31,493 nt of DNA from Branchiostoma floridae. Taxonomy: Eukaryota > Chordata > Leptocardii > Amphioxiformes > Branchiostomatidae. This document shows positions 24,101 through 31,493 of this stretch, piece after piece (positions within the stretch are counted from its first letter, which is position 1; every line of letters starts with the position of its first letter). The notes under the pieces were generated by a model. The model saw nothing but the letters and a program-made list of their open reading frames with translations. It was not told the origin of the DNA and made no database searches. Position numbers and translations under genes: made by a program. The stretch covers positions 13,096,382-13,127,874 of the forward strand of contig NC_049994.1 of the NCBI RefSeq assembly GCF_000003815.2, written 5' to 3'.

Positions 24101-26624
24101 AGGCTTAGCAGCACGGCGATAGAGGCGGCGATGCAGCTGCGATGGGAGCGGAAGAAGCTCCAAAGGTCACGACCTCGGATGTATCGTCCTCCAAGATACG
24201 CCTTGTCTATATCTGTTAAAACATGTACAGTTACTTGGTTTTGCTTGTGATAAAGTAGGCCATGATTTTGCATAAAACACTGTTTCCTAATTGTCATGCG
24301 TAATCATTGGTCCTCCGGTATAGGTGATGCGGAGATTGCTGTCTGGAGCCTAAAGTTTCATGGTTTCTAATGCGACCGCTCCTGAGCGGTCGCGTGCTTC
24401 CCCGAGGAAAATGCCTCAGGGCGGGCTGGGTGGGTTCGCTTTAGGCCCAGCGGCAGCCGGAGAACCAATTGTCTGCACATAGATCACTCCACGAGTCCAC
24501 GGTCATCCTTATATGGTGAAGTGAGAGATCACCTGACCTTCTGACCAATGACATCGCATGACAAGTAAGCTCAGTTATTGTATGAGCAAAACCACTTCGA
24601 AAACGTATTTCGAAAATCATTCTAAATTTATATACTAGTACTGCTTGCCGGACACATGACTCCCCACAGACTCGCATATGAACCACGCCTACTCGCCAGC
24701 TAATAATTAGTAATATGGCTAAATGTAAATGTTAGTTCATGAATAAATTTGTCATTCTAAGAGCACATTCCTGATAATACATTGCCATTCGCCCATATAT
24801 TCTATACATCACCCAATGATTCAATCGGATGTATATCACTAGTAACACTGAGCATAACATATTCCATCATGTGAAGTGTTTTTATGGTCATGATGTATAC
24901 CCTGAATTTTTTTAGCCTGTATCTGTATCACTCCTAACCTTCGCACGTCTAACAGGGGGCGTTGTTTCAAGCTATATAATGAGGAGTAGACAGTACTCTA
25001 CGAATTTTTGAACACATTGTTTTTTTTTGTCTGATAACTCTGGAGCCTGGAAGCTCATGGAAGCCCATCTATGTTGGTAGTAATCATAGTACAATGCTGA
25101 ACTTTCTTCCAATACAAGGGTATACACGGATCAAATTTTAAACAACCACTGTCGCTTTCTTCAGAATCAAGACTGATCAGTATTGATCCCGAAGAAGGCG
25201 ACTGTGGTCGCTGAAAATTTGATTCGTACGTGTATACGTATATATACGTATGTGTTCGAAGAAAGCTTCTAAGGATTATACTAAAACTTTGATACTCGTC
25301 TTTATCCCTACAAAGTAGTACAAATCTCAAGTCTTTAATGCATAAAGTCAGAAACAAAAGAACAAAGAAAGAACAAAACGGCTTTACCTGTTCCAGAGAG
25401 ATACAGAACGTTGGGTATACGTGCAGCGGCGTCTGCCATTGATCTGAAATCAGTCTGACTCTGGGTGGGTGTGGTGTCTGGAGAAAAAATTACAAAGTCA
25501 TATTTTCCTAGAAACTGACTTCAATAGCTTTCGTAGTCGACAAAATATCAGCTAAGCTGCCTGGGTTTGTCACGTATCACATTGTCTGCAGTTTCAATAA
25601 ATCTAAACAGATGATATCGTTTTCAAGTGTTCAAATAATTAAAACAAAAAACAAGAATAGTTACACAAATAAATTCTGTGGTGTTTATATGGCAGTTTTG
25701 CACTAATCGGACATGGGCCGTACAGCTGACGCAAATGAATAAATGAAAATAGATTCAAATAGAAATAAAAAGATTCAACATAGGTACATTTAACTAAAGG
25801 TAGTAAATGATGTTGACAAATAAACTATACACTTGGTTGAGCTTGACGTTTGTGAAACATCTTACGAACATATCTTACGAAAGAGCAAACAGTATTTTAC
25901 AGCAGGTGATATCAAGAAAGAAAGGCCCAATGTCTTTCAAAACGTTCAGTCACATGTATGCTGTAGACCTTGTTGACGGCGTGTCGAGATTTCAGACAAC
26001 GCCGATATAGAAAACAGGTTTCAGACTTTAAAGCCAAAGAGAGAGCCACAAAGCAAAACAAAAACGGGAACGTCTTAACTGCAAAGGAAAACGTTTAACC
26101 TGTGCTGGAGCTCGAGCCCATGAGGTTGAAAGGCACATTCGCAGCGGCGTTTGCACGCGTCCGAGGCTGCTTAGGTCTGGTATCTGGAGGAAAATTGAAA
26201 AAATTCATACACTCATTTGTCGAGCTTTTTGTACCAACCTACAAACATGTATTTTCCAACATGTCAGCTGATACTAGTAGTCAACATGGTCAACATCAAC
26301 AACAGCAACAACAAAGAATCAGAATACAAGGCATGAAAATACTTGGGCGTATTACTAGCATCAACTTTGACCAGTCCTCACATTGCCCTCTCATCAGTCA
26401 CTTCACTTCAAATCTGAGTAACGTAACGGTTATAGTTTGCAAAATATCGATCGATCTATCGTTTAATACATTGTTTAACGAAAGACTGTGACAATTTTAT
26501 TGCATCATATCCTTGCCCGATGGCATTAGAAAGAGAAAGGAGAAGAATATCTTAATGAAAAATACAACCGTTACATACCACTAGATGTGTCGCCGGTCCG
26601 GGACTGCTGCTGGCCTACCGACAT
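20671..26624 (-). CDS. Type II membrane collagen/C-type-lectin receptor with two collagen-CTLD cassettes (~756 aa)
   Basis: Nine coding exons, all with consensus borders and matching phases: 26624-26579, 26183-26100, 25477-25388, 24212-24058, 23926-23692, 23292-22618, 22294-21905, 21621-21469, 21113-20671 (2271 nt with stop). Order in the protein: cytosolic Ser/Thr/Gln-rich tail (MSVGQQQSRTGD), TM at ~100-122 (CIAASIAVLLSLVAVGL) with no signal peptide, a coiled coil of ALKRD repeats (~126-204), a ~75-triplet Gly-X-Y collagen stretch (~204-420), CTLD1 (~430-558), a short degenerate collagen segment, and CTLD2 (~610-745). Architecture resembles scavenger-receptor/collectin-12-type pattern receptors, suggesting trimeric cell-surface recognition. 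Both CTLDs keep the six long-form cysteines and FWFGLHD, but lack EPN/QPD and WND sugar-binding motifs. The exon set is secure; whether one transcript uses both cassettes is not known. Confidence 0.85.
21469..21621 (-). CDS. Short degenerate collagen exon of the second cassette
   Basis: Starts ELCGVAG and ends VCTPGLSGHPKSFCAG, closely matching the start (ELRGFAG) and end (VCSPGLSGHPHTYCAG) of the long collagen exon. Only ~10 partly broken Gly-X-Y triplets remain between them. It is a shrunken or unexpanded paralogue of 22618-23292. Confidence 0.85.
21905..22294 (-). CDS. CTLD1 exon
   Basis: Encodes AYCPEGYTFY to FICQVDP, about 70% identical by eye to CTLD2, with phase 1 at both ends. If the donor at 21905 is not used the frame runs on ~20 residues to a stop at 21819, giving a possible shorter isoform. 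Confidence 0.85.
22618..23292 (-). CDS. Long collagen-like exon
   Basis: A single 675-nt exon of GPxGEKGAxGPTGP-type triplets, phase 1 at both ends, ending in VCSPGLSGHPHTYCAG. Gly is replaced in six triplets (EPP, ASM, MPL, and three in a row RSP, EEK, RAI), which should kink or interrupt the triple helix. Confidence 0.9.
23692..23926 (-). CDS. Coiled-coil stalk exon with ALKRD repeats
   Basis: Four units built on D-A/T-L-K-R-D (VDALKRDL, IDALKRDK, VDTLKRDL, FDALKRDL) linked by ISQLT, then an ERNRTAILEQHLQEM helix. This is the expected trimerising neck between membrane and collagen. Confidence 0.85.
24058..24212 (-). CDS. Transmembrane exon of the lectin receptor
   Basis: Encodes a basic juxtamembrane stretch (RYIRGRD, FFRSHR) then a ~23-residue hydrophobic segment and TFINKE, giving type II topology by the positive-inside rule. 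Confidence 0.85.
24213..25387. other. Intron with hairpin and inverted repeat
   Basis: Intron of the lectin gene. It holds a perfect 10-bp-arm GC hairpin at 24372-24393 (GCGACCGCTC / GAGCGGTCGC) and an inverted repeat at 25120-25237. Confidence 0.7.
25120..25237. repeat. Inverted repeat / MITE-like element
   Basis: Arms of ~50 bp: GTATACACG…ATCAAATTTT…CTTCTTC…GATCAA pairs with its complement after a short spacer containing ACTGATCAGT. No coding capacity. Confidence 0.75.
25478..26099. other. Lectin-gene intron
   Basis: AT-rich; nothing recognised. Confidence 0.6.
26184..26578. other. Lectin-gene intron
   Basis: Contains a short CAACAG-rich patch around 26290-26310; nothing else recognised. 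Confidence 0.6.
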
Positions 26625-26952
26625 GGTGCCACTTGTCAGTTTTCCGGACAGCAGAAAACGCGTCGTACGTCGGGCCAGACGCTTGCTGACTGCAGCGTAG
26701 CCCCAGATTCAAAAGAAAGGTTAAGTCTTACATCTCGAAAGTAAGGACCAATTCCTGGAAAAAACACCGCCCACATCGCCAAATTATGTAATTGGTTGGG
26801 TTGCATATGAATATTAAGTCAGTGAACAAAGAAAATGCATACACGGATCTGCCTAAAGCTCTAAGATGAGAACATCAGAAGAATACTTCAAACTTGTCGA
26901 GTAAAGATAAAGAACCCCGTGTGCGTTAGTGGTACGGCCAATCAAAGTACAG

Positions 26953-26968
26953 AGGGGGGGGGGGGGGG
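26953..26968. repeat. Poly-G run
   Basis: AG then about fifteen G. Potentially G-quadruplex forming; length is likely unstable in assembly. Confidence 0.8.
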
Positions 26969-27285
26969 TCTGCTTGGCACTCATCAGAACCTACCCATTT
27001 CGTCTTTGTGGAAAGTGAGTGAAACTCTGTATGCTCTGTATGAGACAAGCTGAACCTGTCAGCTGTCCTGTATACGTACACACACTCAGAGCCATATGGT
27101 CCTGTAGTTTAACCCCCGTGAAAAAATGGAAGTGTTGTTTTCGACATGTCTGTTTATTTGTCTGTTTCTCTGTCCGTATTTTGGGGCCTTTTTTTCCTTC
27201 CCATGACGTTTAGCCCTCATGTCGACCCCCCCCCCCAGTTCTGTTTGATGGGAGGGGGGCGTAAATATATCCTGTATATGTAACG

Positions 27286-27286
27286 T

Positions 27287-27329
<43 letters not shown>

Positions 27330-27512
27330 TGCACACACGCACGCATGCATGCACAATCACACACACACACACAGAGAAACACACGCACGCACGCACGCAC
27401 AAACTCACACACACACACGCACACAAACACACATACAGACGTACACACACAAACACACACACACACGCACGCACACACGCACACACACTCACTCACGCCA
27501 CACACACACACA

Positions 27513-27543
<31 letters not shown>

Positions 27544-27597
27544 AAACAAACACACACACAGAAACAAACACACACAGAGAGAAACAAACACACACAC
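27286..27597. repeat. Compound CA/CACG microsatellite
   Basis: About 310 bp of ACACAC interspersed with ACGC, AGAGAA and ACAAAC variants. Long open frames across it on both strands are translations of the repeat, not genes. Confidence 0.95.
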
Positions 27598-28337
27598 GTC
27601 AGTCACATTCAGGAAAAATATGTACGATAGAATTTCTGTGAATTTTTTCCCACTTTATATATCATACTACAGTTGACAGCGACATTTATTGATGGTATGA
27701 ATCACAACTTAAGTCGTTTTCTATAAACGGCATGCTAGTAGTACCATGCCAGACTCTCATATTCGCTTATACGTATACGTGTCTCACTAGCTAGTTAAAT
27801 GAATTCCAAAAGCGATACCAAATTATAACCGCATAGAACATTGCAATGCGATAGAACGTACTTAGTTATTCGCTTACACGTTTCCCGCTAATCAAAAGAA
27901 TTCCAAATAGGATACCAAATTATTATCTACCACATAGAATATTGCAATACGCTAGAGAGTACTTGTTCAATTAGTCCTATCATCTATATGTTATAATTAG
28001 TTTCATTTTATATGTGACAGACATTTGTTATGTGTTGTATTATTGTATATCAAGAAAGTTACTAGTACACTCTATACATAGATTCGTCGGTGATATGACA
28101 TCAAACACATGTTGACTTTTATGTGTATGAAAATTATAAGCAAAGGTATATTTATATGTTTATGAAAATATCGCAGCTATTAGTAACAATAATACTGCTG
28201 ATTCCACTAGGTTAGAAATACAAAATACATCAAGCAGAAGGTTTGGGAAGTTAACTTACAACCGTTCACCGTCATAATGTTTGAATTGCTACGCACGTTA
28301 CACACACAAATGTAGAGTACAGAGTCACAGAGTTGCT

Positions 28338-28555
28338 TTAGGCTTAGGTCACATTTCCAAACCGGGGCCCGGTCGGGATGTTTGCGGAAACGAGAAATAA
28401 AATTGGTTACCAGGTAATATACGCAAATCATGCTCCTCACTATTTTTTCTACGTTCTGTGTGTTTTGTTGCCTTTCTTATCATATTTTTCGTTTCCGAAT
28501 GCTATCCGGCCGGAACCCGGGTTGGGAATTGGGACCTAGGCCTTATTTGCGATCT
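28338..28555. repeat. Fold-back element (~218 bp)
   Basis: The left arm (TTAGGTCACATTTCCAAACC…GGTCGGGATG…CGGAAACGA) is complementary to the right arm (TCGTTTCCGAATG…CCGGCCGG…GGGTTGGGAATTGGGACCTA) with ~85 bp between. Arms are diverged (~80% by eye). Confidence 0.65.
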
Positions 28556-28576
28556 AAATTTAATGTGGGGTCAGAA

Positions 28577-28593
28577 GGGGGGGGGGGGGGGGG
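28577..28593. repeat. G17 run beside a stop codon
   Basis: Seventeen consecutive G, starting two bases beyond the stop codon of the - strand Gly/Cys-rich gene. The gene's own Gly codons nearby are CCGCC/CCACC-rich on the + strand. Confidence 0.85.
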
Positions 28594-28595
28594 CA

Positions 28596-29060
28596 CTAGT
28601 CGCAACCACCCCCTCCGCCACCGCAATCACCCCCTCCGCCGCCGCAGTCACCCCCTCCGCCGCCGCTGTCGCATCCACCTCCGCCGCCCCCTCCGCCACT
28701 GTCGTAGGAACCGCCGGTGTCATGGGAAAACCCGAAGTCAAAGAAACCCCCGTTATGGGATGGATGACTCCGTCCTCCGCCTGATCTACTGTTATTCTGG
28801 CTTGAATCACGACAGTTCCAGTCATCCAAACAGGACTCGCCTGGTCCGTACATAGCGCGACAGGAGAGGACAGTGCCAACAACACCGACCACTAACAGGA
28901 GGGATGGCCAGAAGAACAGGTGGAAAAAATTCCACTTGCCGAATTCGGCAACGCCGTGTCTACCGAAGAGCGGTCCGAAGATAACCAGCCCTAGGAACGC
29001 CAAGAAGGCCAACACAAAGAACAGGACGGCAGCAATGCTCGCACAATCCTGGTTCGCCAT
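28596..29060 (-). CDS. Small two-TM protein with Gly/Cys-rich tail (154 aa)
   Basis: A single coding exon. Two hydrophobic helices (~8-31, AAVLFFVLAFLAFLGLVIF; ~45-67, HLFFWPSLLLVVGVVGTVL) are joined by a short loop. A Ser/Asn/Gly-rich stretch follows (RDSSQNNSRSGGGR), then FFDFGF, and a tail of GGGGG blocks spaced by Asp-Cys (GGGGGDC repeated). I do not recognise the family; the tail resembles the disordered Gly-rich ends of some small invertebrate membrane proteins. The start is supported by an upstream splice acceptor (ACGTCTTAG at 29082) and CCATGG context. A non-coding first exon appears at 29820-~29970. The tail is expandable low-complexity sequence, so its length may vary between alleles. 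A real gene is likely from the TM pattern and leader architecture; the function is unknown. Confidence 0.7.
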   Translation of the reverse strand: MANQDCASIAAVLFFVLAFLAFLGLVIFGPLFGRHGVAEFGKWNFFHLFFWPSLLLVVGVVGTVLSCRAMYGPGESCLDDWNCRDSSQNNSRSGGGRSHPSHNGGFFDFGFSHDTGGSYDSGGGGGGGGCDSGGGGGDCGGGGGDCGGGGGGCD

Positions 29061-29499
29061 GGCTTTTCCACCAGTCAGAACCTAAGACGTGGAATTAAAG
29101 AAACGTTTTGAATTAGATACAATCATAGATTTATGACACATTTAACTTGGACGCTAAGGTAGATCTAACATTCGAATTCCACCAGGTCTCACTGAAAAGT
29201 GTACATGTCTAAAGAGATCTACAAAGCAGCACTATCCGCTGTCATGAACTCCCGGAGTGTATATCTAAACCATGCATACACAGGAGTGCCGTAGTACACG
29301 GTAGTAGCGCCGTAGTAAGAGATCACTCAAACACACTGGTTTTCAAAATTTCAAATACATGTAACCTGGCGAATATATAATAAAGGTATTACAATGCATG
29401 GCCATTCCAAGTGGTGGAAAATACGTAAAAAGGGACACGACTTTCAGTCACCATATACAGTACATACAGGTCGGAGGGGGATACAATTCTCACACAAAC

Positions 29500-29695
29500 A
29501 CAAAATACACACGTAGGCACACACACACAGACACACACGTAGACACACACAGAGAGGCACACACACACACAGACACACACACATACATACACAGACACAC
29601 ATACACAGACACGCACACACACAGGCACACACAGACACACATACATACACACACACGCACACACACATACACACACACACACACACAGGCACACT

Positions 29696-29778
<83 letters not shown>

Positions 29779-29782
29779 ACAA
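29500..29782. repeat. CA microsatellite
   Basis: About 280 bp of ACACAC with ACAGAC and ATACAC variants, inside the inferred leader intron of the two-TM gene. The open frames across it are repeat translations. Confidence 0.95.
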
Positions 29783-29819
29783 ACACAAATCAGAGAGGCA
29801 TTCTATACGTTTAGCATAC

Positions 29820-29970
29820 CTTTGAACTTCTGATGATGACGTGTTTTCGATGACCCCGATCAACCAACTACTTGTCGTCCCGCGGTAGGACCCTGGTACA
29901 GGGTTGTCAGTCCGAATGTGTCTCAGTACCTGTCGGTGGCAAAGCTTGTCGTCACTTTGCAACTTTTCCT
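29820..29970 (-). other. 5' UTR exon of the two-TM protein gene (inferred)
   Basis: The donor CAAAG|GTATGC at 29820 (- strand) pairs with the acceptor at 29082. The intron between holds a long CA microsatellite. The start is set ~30 bp after a TATA-like ATAAAAG. Confidence 0.5.
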
Positions 29971-29997
29971 CTGATCAGTGCGCCGCAGTGGTTGCTC

Positions 29998-30004
29998 TTT
30001 TATG
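29998..30004 (-). promoter_or_regulatory. TATA-like box for the two-TM protein gene
   Basis: ATAAAAG on the - strand, upstream of the inferred leader exon. Confidence 0.45.
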
Positions 30005-30284
30005 CTTGTCTTGGAGTTCAGAGATCACCTACAGATATTTTTATCTGATTGGATGAGATCATTAGGATCTAAATATGGCTGAATGTGACGTTTTGCCCTA
30101 CCCTTCTGGCTACTGTAGCCCCACCCGGTCAATGAACCCTCTTGTAGTCAACTCTTCAAGTTTATAACCGGTGGTTTTAACGCTTAACGTTAATTCGAGA
30201 ACGGGCCTTGTTTTGAGGTGAACCTTAAGTAAAAAACAACAACGCAAAAACATCACGGAGTCCTGCGTCCAATTCTGAGCAACG

Positions 30285-30425
30285 CAGACAAACATAATCT
30301 TCGCCTTGTAGGCCGTCCTTACACACTTAATTAAACCTATTGAAGACACGCAGCAACGGAATTTTCCAAGCTATTGTTCAGTGTTGGGTGGATCTGTATA
30401 TCGCAAGTTGCCCGGTTATTACAGC
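30285..30425 (+). repeat. Diverged direct repeat, copy 1
   Basis: GCAGACAAACATAATCTTCG … GCTATTGTTCAGTGTTGGGTGGATCTGTA … CGGTTATTACAG recurs at 30903-31040 with ~75-80% identity by eye. Probably a dispersed repeat family; no coding signal. Confidence 0.7.
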
Positions 30426-30902
30426 GTCGTTTCTACCAGATTGGGCCGAACTAAGGCCATACTTGGTTTGGTTAGTTTCATTCGGATCTCCATTAGTGAC
30501 TGATACGTCACTATTCTTCCTGGAGTCCGGGTGAATAATGTAAATCACCGTATGGCTGATACGAGACGGAGGTTCGCCAGGCCTCCATTCGGGTGATTTG
30601 TAGTCACCAAGACGAAAGGATTTGTACCCCCATTTTTACCCCAGCCCGTTTAAAAATAGAGGTATTGTTTTCGATATTCATAACCTCTATGGTATGACCA
30701 AGTGAGAAGGAAAATTAAAACTTACAGATATAGTTCAAGTTTATAATCTCCTTGGTTTATACCGCATAGTTTAAAAAAAAACATCTACCTGGACATGAAA
30801 GGAAAAGGGGTATCAAGGAACTTACTCTTCCTCGTAAAAGGGCTTAAATATTATAGACCACACACCAAACCATAATTACTTTACGGAGACTCTTGTGTGA
30901 GT

Positions 30903-31040
30903 AATACAGACAAAAATAATCTTCGTCTTGTAGGTCATTCTTACACTCTTCATTAAACACGGGCAGCAGCAGCGTGATTTTCCATGCTATTGTTCATTGT
31001 TGGGTGGATCTGTACGTCACCAAGTTGACCGGTTATTACA
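30903..31040 (+). repeat. Diverged direct repeat, copy 2
   Basis: Second copy of 30285-30425, about 615 bp downstream in the same orientation. Confidence 0.7.
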
Positions 31041-31493
31041 GGGCAGTGTTCTTTCTACCAGCTTGGGTCGGTCTAAAGGTAGAAACTGGTAGTCTCTACC
31101 AGACTCCGGATCGCTGTTAAATTGTAGAAATGGAAAAAAATAGAGGAGTTTAAGCCGGCCAGAGGAATATAGCCGGCCAGGGAACAGCACGCGATGCACG
31201 GAGTCTGTCGAATGTCGATTTGATGAACGGCTATGAAACTAATCCGTCCATTTTGCCCCAAAATGCAGCTTCCTTCCGATACGACATCATTTAAGCAATG
31301 GATACATTAGATATTTAACAGACCGATCTTCTATACCGCGAGATAATATATGCAGAGAACGGGTACTGGTGACCCAGTTACTTCCCTGTATAAGAGTCAT
31401 GAACCGCGGGACGCCAGCCTGAATAAACAAAATTTCTAACGAATTCTGTTCCCGATTTAAGGCCCAAAGAAATAGCGCACTCTACAATTGCCC
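31041..31493. other. Intergenic sequence at window end
   Basis: No gene recognised. Confidence 0.4.

Larger units (their letters stand above)
26625..28337. other. Gene-poor region upstream of the lectin gene
   Basis: Includes the lectin gene's putative 5' leader/promoter just above 26624 (no clear TATA), the poly-G run and the CA microsatellite. No coding region supported. Confidence 0.5.

Noticed and set aside
24372-24393. GC-rich hairpin as a possible tRNA or ncRNA
   Set aside because: Only a simple 10-bp stem with a 2-nt loop; no cloverleaf, no promoter boxes.
27086-27676. Long open frames rich in Cys-Val or His-Thr on both strands
   Set aside because: They are translations of the CA/CACG microsatellite in several frames, with no other protein signal.
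29389-29962. Cys/Val- and His/Thr-rich open frames
   Set aside because: Translations of a second CA microsatellite.

Overview
The window looks like animal nuclear DNA, most probably from a lancelet (Branchiostoma) or another invertebrate deuterostome. The genes carry many GT-AG introns. One gene is a clear orthologue of the metazoan chromatin subunit SMARCE1/BAF57. There is also a BK-channel beta-subunit-like gene, a membrane collagen/C-type-lectin receptor, long CA microsatellites and several fold-back repeats. The genus is inferred from this gene and repeat style, not proven.

Layout: (1) 796-14039, + strand: the 3' part of SMARCE1, five coding exons, with upstream exons outside the window. 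(2) 3555-13293, inside its last intron: an apparently complete 9.74-kb DNA transposon with ~340-bp inverted repeats and a 6-bp target duplication (CTGTAT). It carries two convergent genes. One is a ten-coding-exon, ~1539-residue protein that I read as a DDE transposase with a YqaJ/lambda-exonuclease-type nuclease lying between its first and second catalytic acids. The other is a seven-finger C2H2 zinc-finger gene on the - strand. (3) 14040-17500: intergenic, with two TIR/fold-back elements and a cluster of CCAAT boxes. (4) 17906-18968, +: a two-coding-exon KCNMB-like membrane protein. (5) 18969-20670: AT-rich, no gene seen. (6) 20671-26624, -: a nine-coding-exon type II membrane receptor (TM, coiled coil, collagen, CTLD, collagen, CTLD). 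(7) 26625-28595: microsatellites and a fold-back element. (8) 28596-29060, -: a small two-TM protein with a Gly/Cys-rich tail and a separate 5' UTR exon. (9) 30007-31493: a diverged direct repeat, no gene.

The most interesting object is the transposon. All splice phases of the large gene join without a frame break, giving 4620 nt including the stop. The TIRs differ by one 6-bp indel, one 1-bp indel and one substitution, so the insertion is probably recent and possibly still functional. The large protein has no recognisable DNA-binding domain of its own, while the element carries a separate zinc-finger gene. I suggest as a hypothesis a two-component system: catalytic transposase-nuclease plus zinc-finger end-recognition protein. 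I cannot tell from sequence alone whether this family is already catalogued in a repeat database.
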